Positions 1 through 8,570 of a stretch of 64,000 nucleotides of DNA are shown one piece after another (positions within the stretch are counted from its first letter, which is position 1; every line of letters starts with the position of its first letter). The position numbers were made by a program, and so were the translations under genes. The stretch comes from Bog-473 sp036489775 (GTDB taxonomy: Bacteria > Actinomycetota > Acidimicrobiia > Acidimicrobiales > RAAP-2), in NCBI GenBank assembly GCA_036489775.1, contig DASXFC010000011.1:1-64000 (forward strand), given 5' to 3'. Below the pieces are notes generated by a model. That model had not been told where the DNA came from, ran no database searches, and was given only the letters and a program-made list of their open reading frames with translations.

Positions 1-311
1 AGCAGCTGGTCGAACGGTGCCTGCGCACCGGGGTGATCCGGACCGAGGGCTATCCGGCCGCGCCCGAGATCTGGGCCAAGGAGATCGCCGACCTGCACCC
101 CAAGGAGGACGCCGAGCGGCTCAAGGGGCGCCCCCTGCTGGTCGTCCACGGCGCCGACGATGCGGAGATCTCGGTCGACGACGCCCGGGCCCTCTCCGGG
201 GCGGCGACCGGGCCGTCCGATCTGCGGGTGGTGTTCGGGGCCGGCCACTGGCTGCGGGCCGACCCCCGGGTCATCGCCATCCTGGTCGGCTGGCTCGAGC
301 GTCGCCGCTAG
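1..311 (+). CDS. alpha/beta hydrolase, C-terminal part (5' end outside window)
   Basis: The reading frame is open from the first bases of the window, so the gene begins upstream and only about the last 100 residues are seen. The segment RPLLVVHGADDAEI looks like the strand and loop carrying the catalytic acid of an alpha/beta hydrolase. GAGHWLRADP near the end supplies the expected catalytic histidine, followed by the usual C-terminal helix. The nucleophile elbow would lie before the window. The substrate cannot be told from this fragment. Its stop overlaps the stop of the convergent thiE by a few bases. A dienelactone-hydrolase or carboxylesterase role is equally possible. Confidence 0.7.
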   Translation, partial: QLVERCLRTGVIRTEGYPAAPEIWAKEIADLHPKEDAERLKGRPLLVVHGADDAEISVDDARALSGAATGPSDLRVVFGAGHWLRADPRVIAILVGWLERRR

Positions 312-940
312 CTGCCGACGGCCTCGTCGATGGCCTGGCGCAACCGCCGGGCCGCATCCGCCGGGTGCTCAGACTGGGTCAGGTAGCGCACCACCACGAA
401 ATGCCGAGCCCCGGCTGCCGCCAGTGGAGCGATCCTTTCCGGTGTCACTCCACCGGTGACGAACACGGGCACCGCGGAACGTTCGGTCGCCAGGGCCAGG
501 TAGTCGAGCCCGGTGCCCGGACGGCCCGGCTTGGTCGGCGTCTCCTCCACCGGTCCCGCCGAGATGTAGTCCACCGGCTCAGGCAACGCACCCTCGAGGT
601 CGCGGGCACTGTGGGTGGACAGGCCGACGATGGCATCGGGGCCCAGGAGGCGGCGGCCCAGGCCGGCCGGGGCGTCGTCCTGCCCGACGTGGACGCCGTC
701 GGCCCCGGCCTCGAGGGCCAGGTCGGGTCGATCGTTGAGGATGAACGGGACGCCGTGGTCAGCGCACACCGTGCGCAGCAGCGCGGCCCGCTGCAGCAAG
801 GGCTTGGCCTCGAGCTGCTTCTCGCGGAGTTGGACGATATCGACGCCCCCGCTGATGCAGGCCGTGACGAACTCGACCAGATCCGCTCGGTCCGGCGTAC
901 AGAGATAGAGGCGGCAGGCGGCGACGGGACGCGCCGTCAC
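308..940 (-). CDS. thiE: thiamine-phosphate synthase
   Basis: A 210-residue TIM-barrel enzyme joining HMP-diphosphate and thiazole phosphate to make thiamine phosphate in the cytoplasm. Family motifs are clear: VQLREK near the N-terminus, ILNDRPDLALEAGADGVHVG for diphosphate and Mg binding, GLSTHS, the loop SAGPVEETPTKPGRPGTGLD, and a C-terminal phosphate-binding VFVTGGV. I place the start at GTG 940, which overlaps the stop of the upstream repair gene as GTGA and implies translational coupling. Longer upstream reading in this frame is Arg-rich shadow sequence. Thiamine diphosphate is the cofactor of the neighbouring AceE, but no direct regulatory link is visible and no TPP riboswitch is seen. 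Confidence 0.93.
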   Translation of the reverse strand: MTARPVAACRLYLCTPDRADLVEFVTACISGGVDIVQLREKQLEAKPLLQRAALLRTVCADHGVPFILNDRPDLALEAGADGVHVGQDDAPAGLGRRLLGPDAIVGLSTHSARDLEGALPEPVDYISAGPVEETPTKPGRPGTGLDYLALATERSAVPVFVTGGVTPERIAPLAAAGARHFVVVRYLTQSEHPADAARRLRQAIDEAVGS

Positions 941-1524
941 GCCTTGACTTGGGCCTTCGCCTTCGCCTTCATGGCCTGTTTGTGGGCCCGCACCTTGGCC
1001 AGGCTGGCGGTGTCGACGATGTCGGCCACCGAGAGGAAGGAGCCTTCCTCCCCGAAAGGCTTGGAGGCCACCCGCCACCCCTCGGGTTGGACACCCAACT
1101 GCTTGCCGAGCAAGGCGGCGAAGATCTTCGCCTTCTGCTCGCCGAATCCGGGGAGCTGGCGCAGATTCGCCACCAGGGTGGAGCCGTCGGGCAGCTTCTT
1201 CCACACGGCGTCGGCTTTGCCGCCGTACTCGTCGACGATCAGCCGGCACAGCTCCTGGACCCGGGCGGCCATGGAACCCGGGAAACGGTGCAACGCCGGT
1301 CGCTCCTTGAAGATCTCGATCAGGGCGTCAGGATCCATCCCCGCGATGACGGCCGCATCGAGCCGGCCGCCGAGCCGCTGGGCCAGCACGGCGGGAGAGG
1401 AGAACGCCTTCTCGAGCGGGATCTGCTGGTCCAGGACCATGCCGATCAGGAGGGCCAGCGGGTCCCGGCTGATGAGGTCATCGGCCTGCTGATCGCCGGA
1501 AAGGTGCAGTGCTGCCTTGGGCAT
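937..1524 (-). CDS. HhH-GPD family base-excision repair-like protein
   Basis: About 195 residues. DPLALLIGMVLDQQIPLEKA resembles the first helices of the endonuclease III/AlkA fold, and LRQLPGFGEQKAKIFAALLG is a helix-hairpin-helix. It resembles the actinobacterial group of short uncharacterised HhH-GPD proteins. After the hairpin, the residues where endonuclease III has VDTHV read LGVQPEGW, so the usual catalytic aspartate is not evident, and there is no C-terminal four-cysteine Fe-S cluster. The C-terminus is Lys/Ala rich, compatible with DNA binding. ATG 1524 is preferred over longer frames because family similarity begins there. It is divergent from the Rrf2 gene across 72 bp and translationally coupled to thiE. 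Confidence 0.8.
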   Translation of the reverse strand: MPKAALHLSGDQQADDLISRDPLALLIGMVLDQQIPLEKAFSSPAVLAQRLGGRLDAAVIAGMDPDALIEIFKERPALHRFPGSMAARVQELCRLIVDEYGGKADAVWKKLPDGSTLVANLRQLPGFGEQKAKIFAALLGKQLGVQPEGWRVASKPFGEEGSFLSVADIVDTASLAKVRAHKQAMKAKAKAQVKA

Positions 1525-1596
1525 GAGCAGATCTTGGCATGTGACGTGCCGCGGCCCAACGTGACCTGCCGTCAGCCAGCAGGGCAGAATCACGCC

Positions 1597-2049
1597 ATGC
1601 ACATCCCGGCCAAGGTCGATTACGGCATCCGAGCCTTGCTCGCCTTGGCCGCAGCCGGCACTCCTCAGACCGCTGAATTCCTGGCGGGGGAGCAGGGCCT
1701 CCCGCCCCGCTTCCTCGGGGCCATCCTGGCCGACCTCCGGCGGGCCGGGATCGTGGCCAGCCAGCGGGGGGCCGAAGGTGGTTACCGGCTGGCCCGTGAC
1801 GCGAGCGCCATCACCATTGCCGACGTGATCCGCGCCCTGGATGGTCCACTGGCCGAGGTGCGGGGCTACCGGCCCGAGGCCACCAACTACGACGGCGCCG
1901 CCGAACACCTCCAGAGCGTCTGGGTGGCCGTCCGGGCCAGCCTGCGTTCAGTCCTCGAGAAAGTCACCTTGACTGACGTGATCTCGGGCAAGCTCCCGCC
2001 CCACGTGCAGAAGATGACGACCGATCCCGACGCCTGGATCGCGCACTGA
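1597..2049 (+). CDS. Rrf2-family transcriptional regulator
   Basis: A 150-residue protein with the typical Rrf2 start (AKVDYGIRALLALAAAGT), a winged helix with recognition region around LPPRFLGAILADLRRAGIV, and the wing signature GGYRLARD. DVIRALDGPLAEVRG leads into the dimerisation helix. The linker that carries three cysteines in IscR/NsrR members contains none here, so this is not an Fe-S sensor of that kind. Sensing must use something else. The ATG at 1597 fits the family N-terminus. The following small Cys-rich gene starts 11 bp downstream and is probably co-transcribed. Targets are unknown; the short divergent region in front of the HhH-GPD gene is one plausible target. Confidence 0.85.
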   Translation: MHIPAKVDYGIRALLALAAAGTPQTAEFLAGEQGLPPRFLGAILADLRRAGIVASQRGAEGGYRLARDASAITIADVIRALDGPLAEVRGYRPEATNYDGAAEHLQSVWVAVRASLRSVLEKVTLTDVISGKLPPHVQKMTTDPDAWIAH

Positions 2050-2060
2050 CCGGGTCAGTC

Positions 2061-2381
2061 GTGAGCGAGTGCGGTACGCCGATCGCCTGTTCACTCGATG
2101 CAGCTGACCTCCGTCAGCGCATAGAGGAGTGGCGCCAGTTCCGGCGGGACCACGTCGGCGCCATCACTGAGGATGGCGCGGCGGCCCAGCTCGAATTGGA
2201 CCTCAGCGAGGCCGCGTTGATCAGCGCGGTGTCGCTGTCCGAGCAAGAGAAGGCCTGCTGCCCGTTTTTCGAGTTCTCGATCGCCGTCGAGCCGGGCCGT
2301 CGCACGCTCCAGGTCAGCGTGCCGCCGGAAGCAGCCGATGTGCTCGGCTCGTTCGTCGAGATGCTCGGGGCGTCTTCTTAA
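2061..2381 (+). CDS. small conserved-looking protein with CCPFF motif, function unknown
   Basis: A 106-residue soluble protein starting at GTG 2061, 11 bp after the Rrf2 gene. The central motif SEQEKACCPFFEFSI is the kind of short cysteine motif seen in small proteins near metal-responsive regulators. That association is from memory and no function is proven. Two further cysteines lie near the N-terminus (ECG and ACS). There is no signal peptide or membrane segment. Codon use matches the surroundings. The C-terminal end overlaps the stop of the convergent aceE by four bases. Metal or redox handling together with the upstream regulator is a guess only. Confidence 0.55.
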   Translation: MSECGTPIACSLDAADLRQRIEEWRQFRRDHVGAITEDGAAAQLELDLSEAALISAVSLSEQEKACCPFFEFSIAVEPGRRTLQVSVPPEAADVLGSFVEMLGASS

Positions 2382-5074
2382 GGCAAGAACGGGGGCGCCT
2401 TGGCCGGATCGACGCCCAGGTCGGCAATGGCACCCTCCACCACACTCGGCTCGAGGCGGCCGCTCTGGGCCAGCAGGCCGAGGACAGCGATGACCACGTG
2501 GGCGGCGTTGATCTCGAAGTGCGAGCGCAGTGCTTCACGAGCGTCGGATCGTCCGAAGCCGTCGGTGCCCAGTGAGGTGTACGGCCGGTCGATGAACCGG
2601 GACACCTGGTCGGGGACGGCCCGCATGTAGTCAGTGATGGCGACCACCGGGTCCGGGCCCGATCCGAGCGCGCCGGTCACGACGGGGACACGCGCTGCCT
2701 CGCCCGGGTGCAGGCGATTCCAGCGCTCGGCCTCCAGGGCATCGGTTCGCAACGAGTTCCACGAGGTCACGGCCCAGGTGTCGGCGGTCACCCCGTAGGT
2801 TTCGGCCAGGATGGTCTGCGCCTGCTGGGCGGCTTGCCACTGCGGGCCGGAGAAGCAGATGGAGGCGCGCCGGTCGCCCTCGATCGCAGGTGCCTCGGCG
2901 TAGCGGTACAGGCCGCGGATGATCCCTTCGCGAATCCCCTCGACGTCGGGGATCTTGGGCATGACATAGGTCTCGTTGTAGAGGGTGAGGTACCAGAAGC
3001 GGTCCTGGGGTTCGGGCCCCAGCATCTGCCTGATGGCTTCTTCGATAATCACCGCCACCTCGTAGGCGAAGGAGGCGTCGTAGACCGCCACGGCCGGATT
3101 GCTCGACGCCAGCAGCGGGGAGTGCCCGTCGTCGTGCTGGAGGCCTTCGCCTTGGAGCGTGGTGCGCCCAGCGGTGCAGCCGGCCAGAATCCCACGGGCC
3201 CGCATGTCGCCCAGCGCCCAGGCCAGATCGCCCACCCGCTGGAAGCCGAACATCGAGTAGAAGAGGAACACGGGCAGCATGGGCTGGCCCCAGGTGGCGT
3301 AGCTGGTGGCCAGCGCTCCGAAGGCGGCCAGGGCCCCGGCTTCGGTGATGCCCTCCTGGAGGAGCTGACCCGAGGAACTCTCGGCATAGTGCAGCGGCAG
3401 ATCGGCATCCACGGGTATGTAGTGCTGGCCCTCGGGGGCGTAGATAGCGGTTTCGGCGATGATGGATTCGAGGCCGAAGGTGCGCGCCTCGTCCGACACG
3501 ATGGGCGCCACCAGGGAGCCCATGTTGGGATCGCGCACCAGATTGCGCAGCAGCCGGGCGAACACCATGGTGGTCGACACCGACTGGGTGCCCGAGCCGG
3601 TGGCGAACTCCTCGAACACCTTGTCGTCGGGCAGCACCGGTCGGCTCGGGCGCACCACGCGAACGGGCACGGGGCCGGCCAGTACCTTCCCCCGGGCGCG
3701 CAGGTACTCCATGGCCTCGGACCCTTCGGCCGGGCGGATGTAAGGAGGGTCGCCCTCGAGCGCGGCGTCGGGGATGTCGTCGGTCAGGAAGAGCCGATCC
3801 CGTAGGAGACGCAGCTGGGCCTTGGTCATCTTCTTGATCTGGTGGGTGGCATTGCGCGCTTCGATTTCCGGGCCGAGCGTCCAACCTTTGATGGTTTTGG
3901 CCAAGATGACGGTGGGGGCGCCGCGCTGCTCGGTCGCCAGCTTGTAGGCGGCGTAGAGCTTGCGGTAGTCGTGGCCGCCACGGGGGAGCGACACCAGCTC
4001 GTCGTCACTCAGGTCGTCCACCATGCGACGCAACCGTGGATCGGGGCCGAAGAAATGCTCACGGATGTAGGCCCCGGACTCGGTGGCCAGCTTCTGGTAC
4101 TCGCCATCGAGCGTGGTGTTCATGCGGTCGAGCAGCACACCGTCGACGTCCTTGGCCAGGAGGGCATCCCAGCGCGAACCCCAGATGACCTTGATGACAT
4201 TCCAGCCGGCGCCGCGGTAGACCGCTTCGAGCTCCTGGATGATCTTGCCGTTGCCCCGGACCGGACCGTCGAGCCGCTGCAGGTTGCAGTTGACGACGAA
4301 GATGAGGTTGTCGAGGTGTTCACGCCCGGCCACCCCCAGGGCACCGCTCGATTCGGGTTCGTCCATCTCGCCGTCGCCCACGAAGCACCAGACCCGGCCC
4401 TTGCTGGTGTCGACCAGCCGCCGGGAGTTCAGGTAGCGGTTCACGTGGGCCTGATAGATGGCCGAGATGGGCCCCAGGCCCATGGACACGGTCGGGAACT
4501 CCCAGAATTCGGGTAGGGCCCGCGGATGGGGGTAACTGGGCAATCCGTTGCCACCCACCTCGTGGCGGAAGTTGTCGAGCTGTCCCTCGGTCAGTCGCCC
4601 TTCGAGGAAGGCGCGGGCATAGATGCCCGGTGAGGCGTGGCCCTGGATGAACACCTGATCGCCGTAGCCCCCGTCGGCCTTGCCCCGGAAGAAGTGGTTG
4701 AACCCGACCTCGTAGAGGGCGGCCGAGCTGGCGTAGGTGGAGAGGTGGCCTCCGATGCCCTCGGTCCGGGTGTTCGCTCGCACCACCATGGCGGCGGCGT
4801 TCCACCGGATGTAGGCGCGGATCCGACGTTCCTGATACTCGTCACCGGGGAACCACGGCTCGGCGTCTGCGGGGATGGTGTTGACGTAGGGGGTCGAGAC
4901 GGTGGCTGGGAAGTCGACCTGCTTGGTCCTGGCCCGCTCCAGCAGCTTCATCAGGAGATAGCGGGCTCGGGCCCGACCCCGGGCGTCCACCACGGCATCG
5001 AAGGAGTCCAACCATTCGGTCGTCTCGCCGGGGTCAGTGTCCGGGACCTGGTGGCTGATCCCGTCGAACAACAT
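2378..5074 (-). CDS. aceE: pyruvate dehydrogenase E1 component, homodimeric AceE type
   Basis: An 898-residue thiamine-diphosphate enzyme that decarboxylates pyruvate and reductively acetylates the lipoyl group of E2. Hallmarks are the ThDP/Mg region VGDGEMDEPESSGAL followed by NCNLQRLDGPVRGNGKIIQE, the substrate region around GGHLSTYASSA, and the full transketolase-like central and C-terminal domains (MLPVFLFYSMFGFQRVGDLA). Length matches the AceE family. ATG 5074 gives MLFDGISHQVPDTDPGETTE, a normal start; a longer reading to 5134 lacks support. It is divergent from rnhA and transcribed away from the E3 and E2 genes beyond it, so E1 and E2/E3 are not one operon although they form one complex. 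Confidence 0.95.
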   Translation of the reverse strand: MLFDGISHQVPDTDPGETTEWLDSFDAVVDARGRARARYLLMKLLERARTKQVDFPATVSTPYVNTIPADAEPWFPGDEYQERRIRAYIRWNAAAMVVRANTRTEGIGGHLSTYASSAALYEVGFNHFFRGKADGGYGDQVFIQGHASPGIYARAFLEGRLTEGQLDNFRHEVGGNGLPSYPHPRALPEFWEFPTVSMGLGPISAIYQAHVNRYLNSRRLVDTSKGRVWCFVGDGEMDEPESSGALGVAGREHLDNLIFVVNCNLQRLDGPVRGNGKIIQELEAVYRGAGWNVIKVIWGSRWDALLAKDVDGVLLDRMNTTLDGEYQKLATESGAYIREHFFGPDPRLRRMVDDLSDDELVSLPRGGHDYRKLYAAYKLATEQRGAPTVILAKTIKGWTLGPEIEARNATHQIKKMTKAQLRLLRDRLFLTDDIPDAALEGDPPYIRPAEGSEAMEYLRARGKVLAGPVPVRVVRPSRPVLPDDKVFEEFATGSGTQSVSTTMVFARLLRNLVRDPNMGSLVAPIVSDEARTFGLESIIAETAIYAPEGQHYIPVDADLPLHYAESSSGQLLQEGITEAGALAAFGALATSYATWGQPMLPVFLFYSMFGFQRVGDLAWALGDMRARGILAGCTAGRTTLQGEGLQHDDGHSPLLASSNPAVAVYDASFAYEVAVIIEEAIRQMLGPEPQDRFWYLTLYNETYVMPKIPDVEGIREGIIRGLYRYAEAPAIEGDRRASICFSGPQWQAAQQAQTILAETYGVTADTWAVTSWNSLRTDALEAERWNRLHPGEAARVPVVTGALGSGPDPVVAITDYMRAVPDQVSRFIDRPYTSLGTDGFGRSDAREALRSHFEINAAHVVIAVLGLLAQSGRLEPSVVEGAIADLGVDPAKAPPFLP

Positions 5075-5139
5075 GACACAACGGTACCGGCCCTCACCGG
5101 CGTCCCGTACTGAGGCCCCGGTGGTGTAACACATGGGCC

Positions 5140-5637
5140 ATGAGCAGCCCCTCCGATGCCGTGATCGTCTACACGGACGGCGCCTGCCGCGGGAACCCCG
5201 GTCCCGGTGGCTGGGCCTGGGCCGTGCCGGGAGGTCGCTACGCCAGCGGGGCCGACGCGCAGACCACCAACCAGCGCATGGAGATCATGGCCGCCCTGGA
5301 GGCGGTGCGTGACCTCACCGAGGACCAACCGGCCAGCATCGAGGTAGTCAGCGACTCGACCTATGTGGTCCGTTGCTTCACGGATCGCTGGTGGCAGGGA
5401 TGGCAACGGCGAGGGTGGAAAAACACACAGGGCAAGCCGGTGGCCAACCAGGACTTGTGGGAGCCGCTCCTCGAAGTGGCGCTGGCCGGTCCGGTTCCCG
5501 TCACGTTCCGCTGGGTCAAGGGCCACTCAGGTGACCGGTGGAACGACCGGGTCGACGCCTTGGCCACTGCGGCCGCCGACCGCGGCAGTGGCGAGCGCGG
5601 CAGCGGCGAGCGCGGCGAACGCAACGATCCAGCGTAA
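5140..5637 (+). CDS. rnhA: ribonuclease HI
   Basis: A 165-residue RNase H that cleaves the RNA strand of RNA-DNA hybrids with two metal ions. The catalytic carboxylates are all present: D13 in YTDGACRGNPGPGG, E48 in NQRMEIMAA, D72 in VSDSTYVV and D139 in WNDRVDALA, plus the active-site histidine H129 in VKGHSGD. The basic handle region (WQGWQRRGWKNTQGKPVAN) is also present. The last 20 residues are a low-complexity GSGERGSGERG tail encoded by a short repeated stretch. ATG 5140 sits 65 bp from the divergent aceE start. Confidence 0.95.
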   Translation: MSSPSDAVIVYTDGACRGNPGPGGWAWAVPGGRYASGADAQTTNQRMEIMAALEAVRDLTEDQPASIEVVSDSTYVVRCFTDRWWQGWQRRGWKNTQGKPVANQDLWEPLLEVALAGPVPVTFRWVKGHSGDRWNDRVDALATAAADRGSGERGSGERGERNDPA

Positions 5638-5782
5638 GGCGGGGGCGCCCGGGTCCCCTTCCGAATCCGAACGGTAGGCTGCCGAGCAGTACGCACGGTG
5701 CGATGAAACGGGGCCGCCGGCGCGATCGGGGCAGTTCGGGGGGCACCGGACGGGCCGAAGGCAGACAGGGAGATGCTGGACG

Positions 5783-7198
5783 ATGGGCGCTGAGGACGAG
5801 TTCGACATCGTCGTGATCGGCGGCGGGCCGGGCGGGTACGCCACCGCCCTCTACGGTGCGGCCGCTGGCTTGTCAGTGGCCATGATCGAGCGCGACAAGG
5901 TGGGTGGCACCTGCCTGCACCGGGGCTGCGTCCCGGCCAAGGAATTCCTCGAGACGGCGGCCGTTCAGCGGACGGTGAGCGGGGCCGGCGAGTTCGGCAT
6001 CACGGTCAGCGGGGCCAGCCTCGAGTTCGCGGTCAGCCAGGACCGCAAGAACGCCGTGGTCGACAAGCTGTTCAAGGGTCTGTCGGGTCTGCTCAAGGGG
6101 CGCAAGGTCACGACGCTGTCGGGCACGGGGACACTCAAGCCCGGACACCAGGTCGAAGTGGTCGACGGTGAGGACGCCGGGCGGGTGGTGCACGGTCGCA
6201 ATGTGGTGCTGGCCGCCGGCTCGGTGCCGCGCTCGCTGCCCGGGCTCGAGGTGGACGGTCGCTGGGTCATGACGTCGGACGAGTTCTTGGACCTCAAGGA
6301 GATCCCGTCCTCGGTGGCGGTGATCGGCGGCGGCGCCATCGGTTGCGAGTTCGCCTCCCTCCTGGCGGACCTGGGCGCCAAAGTCACCATCATCGAGGCG
6401 CTCGAATCGATTCTGGCCGGATGTGACGAGGACATCGTCCGCCTGATCGGGCGCGCCTTCAAGAAGCGGGGCATCGACATCGTGACCGGGGCGCAAGTAT
6501 CCGGGCACAGCCCGTCGGCTGAGGGAACCACCACGACGGTGACGGCGGGGGATCAGAGCTACGAGGTGGAGGCCATCGTGGTGTCGGTGGGTCGTCGCCC
6601 CCGCACCGAAGGATTGGTGGCCGACGGGGTGGCCGTCGAGATCGACCAGCGCGGCTTCGTGGTGGCCGACGAGTACCAGCGCACCAGCGAGCCCGGTGTC
6701 TTCGCCGTGGGCGACGTGGTGGCCGGGTCGCCGCAGCTGGCCCATGTCGGTTTCGCCGAAGCGATCGTGGCGGTCAAGACCATGTTGGGCGAGAGTGTGG
6801 TGCCCGTCGATTACGGCCGGGTGCCGTGGGCCATCTACAGCCACCCCGAGGTGGCGTTCTGCGGCTTGACCGAGGCGCAGGCCAAAGCGGCCGGCCTCGC
6901 CGTGGTGACCAAGAAGGACCCCTTCGGTGGGAACAGCCGGGCGCAGATCATCGGTGACACCGAGGGTGTGGTGAAGATCGTCTGTGAACAGCGGGCCGAC
7001 GGCTCAGCCGGACGGATCCTCGGCGTGCACATGGCTGGCCCCTGGGTGACCGAACAACTCGGTGCCGGCTATCTGGCCGTGAACTGGGAGGCCCTGCCCG
7101 ATGAGGTGGCCTATTTCATCCAGCCGCACCCATCGCTCTCCGAGTCGTTCGGCGAAACGATTCTGGCCCTGACCGGAAGGGGTTTGCACGTTGGCTGA
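5783..7198 (+). CDS. lpdA: dihydrolipoyl dehydrogenase (E3)
   Basis: A 471-residue FAD disulfide oxidoreductase that reoxidises dihydrolipoyl-E2 with NAD+. The N-terminal FAD motif is VIGGGPGGYATAL. The redox-active cysteines are C44 and C49 in GGTCLHRGCVPAK. The NAD-binding motif is VIGGGAIGCEFASLLADLG, the second FAD motif is GVFAVGDVV, and the C-terminal base dyad lies in QPHPSLSESFGE. ATG 5783 follows a GGGAGA ribosome-binding site. The gene overlaps the E2 gene by 8 bp, so E3 and E2 are co-translated. The position beside E2 and LipBA supports service to pyruvate dehydrogenase, though E3 may also serve other 2-oxoacid complexes. Confidence 0.95.
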   Translation: MGAEDEFDIVVIGGGPGGYATALYGAAAGLSVAMIERDKVGGTCLHRGCVPAKEFLETAAVQRTVSGAGEFGITVSGASLEFAVSQDRKNAVVDKLFKGLSGLLKGRKVTTLSGTGTLKPGHQVEVVDGEDAGRVVHGRNVVLAAGSVPRSLPGLEVDGRWVMTSDEFLDLKEIPSSVAVIGGGAIGCEFASLLADLGAKVTIIEALESILAGCDEDIVRLIGRAFKKRGIDIVTGAQVSGHSPSAEGTTTTVTAGDQSYEVEAIVVSVGRRPRTEGLVADGVAVEIDQRGFVVADEYQRTSEPGVFAVGDVVAGSPQLAHVGFAEAIVAVKTMLGESVVPVDYGRVPWAIYSHPEVAFCGLTEAQAKAAGLAVVTKKDPFGGNSRAQIIGDTEGVVKIVCEQRADGSAGRILGVHMAGPWVTEQLGAGYLAVNWEALPDEVAYFIQPHPSLSESFGETILALTGRGLHVG

Positions 7199-8564
7199 TG
7201 TGATGATGCCGCAGCTCGGTGAGACAGTCACCGAGGGCACCGTGACCCGCTGGATGAAGTCCGTCGGCGACTCGGTCGAACGCGACGAGCCGCTGTTCGA
7301 AGTATCGACGGACAAGGTCGACTCCGAAGTACCCTCACCGGCCGCCGGCGTCCTGACCGAGATCTTGGTGCCCGAGGGAGAAACGGTCGAAGTCGGCGTC
7401 AAGCTGGCGGTGATCGGCGACAGTGCCGGAGCGACCGCTGCCGCACCGGCTGCGGAACCCCCCGCCGACACAGCCGCGGCACCACAGGAGGCCGCGCCTC
7501 CAGCACCGCCCCCTCCAGCGGCTGCCGCGCCCCCACCTCCGGCTCCACCCGCTCCGGCTCAAGCGCCACCGGAGGCTCCTGCCGGCAACGGAAACGAGCC
7601 ACTCGTGGTGTCGCCTGTCGTGCGGCGGTTGCTTTCCGAGAACGGCATCGAGGCCTCGCAGGTGTCCGGCACCGGACCAGGGGGGCGGATCACCCGTGAC
7701 GACGCGTTGAAGGTGGTCGACGCCCAGCATGCGGACGGTCCCGCACCGGCGCCAGCTTTAGCGCCGGCTGCAGCACCCGCCGCCCCGGCCCCGGGCCCGA
7801 GTGTGCCGGCCTACTCGCCACCGCCAGTGTCGCTGACGTCGTTTCGCCAGGCCGGGGAGCAAGTGGTGCCTTTCTCCAACATGCGCCGGCGCACGGCCGA
7901 GCACATGGTGCGGTCCAAGGCCACGTCACCGCACGCGTTCATCGCCAAAGAAGTCGACTTCGAGGTGGTCGAGCGCGTCCGCAAGGCGTGGGGTGAGCGG
8001 TTCAAGGCGGAAGAGGGCTTCTCACTCACCTATCTCCCTTTCATCGCCCGCGCCACCGTCGAGGCACTGCGGGACTTTCCCTACCTCAACGCCTCGGTGG
8101 TCGACGATTCGTTGGTGGTCCATGGCGAAGTGAACCTGGGCATCGCGGTCGACCTCTCCCACGAGGGATTGATCGTGCCGGTGATCCACCGGGCCGAGGA
8201 GATCACGCTGCGCGGCATCGCCCGCCGCATTCGTGACCTGGCCGACCGGGCCCGCAATCGCCAGCTCAACGCCGACGACATCGCCGGCGGCACTTTCTCG
8301 ATCACCAACGACGGGCCGTTCGGCACCTACTTCACGGTGCCGATCATCAACCAGCCCCAGGTGGCGATCTTGGCTACCGACGGGATTGCTCGCCGACCGG
8401 TCGTGGTCACCCAAGCCGATGGTTCTGAGTCCATCGCCATCCACTCCACTGGAGTCCTCGGTACGAGCTGGGACCATCGCGCCGTGGATGGCGCCTACGT
8501 CTCATCGTTCCTGGCCCGAATGGCAGAACTGCTGTCGAGCCGTGACTGGGCTGCCGAGCTCTAG
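7191..8564 (+). CDS. dlaT: 2-oxoacid dehydrogenase dihydrolipoamide acyltransferase (E2)
   Basis: A 457-residue E2 with one N-terminal lipoyl domain (lipoyl lysine K42 in STDKVDSEVPSP), a long Pro/Ala linker around residues 80-135, a peripheral-subunit-binding domain (SPVVRRLLSENGIEASQVSG, then GRITRDD), a second flexible linker, and a catalytic domain ending in SWDHRAVDGAYV with H429 and D433. The start is an unusual TTG at 7191. It is chosen because GGAAGGGG lies 8 bases upstream and because it yields the canonical lipoyl-domain start ADVMMPQLGETVTEG. It overlaps lpd and is followed after 6 bp by lipBA. Acetyl transfer is likely from context; succinyl transfer is not excluded by sequence alone. 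Confidence 0.93.
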   Translation: MADVMMPQLGETVTEGTVTRWMKSVGDSVERDEPLFEVSTDKVDSEVPSPAAGVLTEILVPEGETVEVGVKLAVIGDSAGATAAAPAAEPPADTAAAPQEAAPPAPPPPAAAAPPPPAPPAPAQAPPEAPAGNGNEPLVVSPVVRRLLSENGIEASQVSGTGPGGRITRDDALKVVDAQHADGPAPAPALAPAAAPAAPAPGPSVPAYSPPPVSLTSFRQAGEQVVPFSNMRRRTAEHMVRSKATSPHAFIAKEVDFEVVERVRKAWGERFKAEEGFSLTYLPFIARATVEALRDFPYLNASVVDDSLVVHGEVNLGIAVDLSHEGLIVPVIHRAEEITLRGIARRIRDLADRARNRQLNADDIAGGTFSITNDGPFGTYFTVPIINQPQVAILATDGIARRPVVVTQADGSESIAIHSTGVLGTSWDHRAVDGAYVSSFLARMAELLSSRDWAAEL

Positions 8565-8570
8565 GGATCC

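Noticed and set aside
949..1596. Rightward extension in front of the Rrf2 gene, antisense to the HhH-GPD gene
   Set aside because: Rrf2 homology begins at 1597; the upstream part is a shadow of the leftward repair gene.
2631..3884. Long leftward frame within aceE, plus rightward 2708-3805
   Set aside because: Arg/Pro-rich out-of-frame shadows of AceE without domain content.
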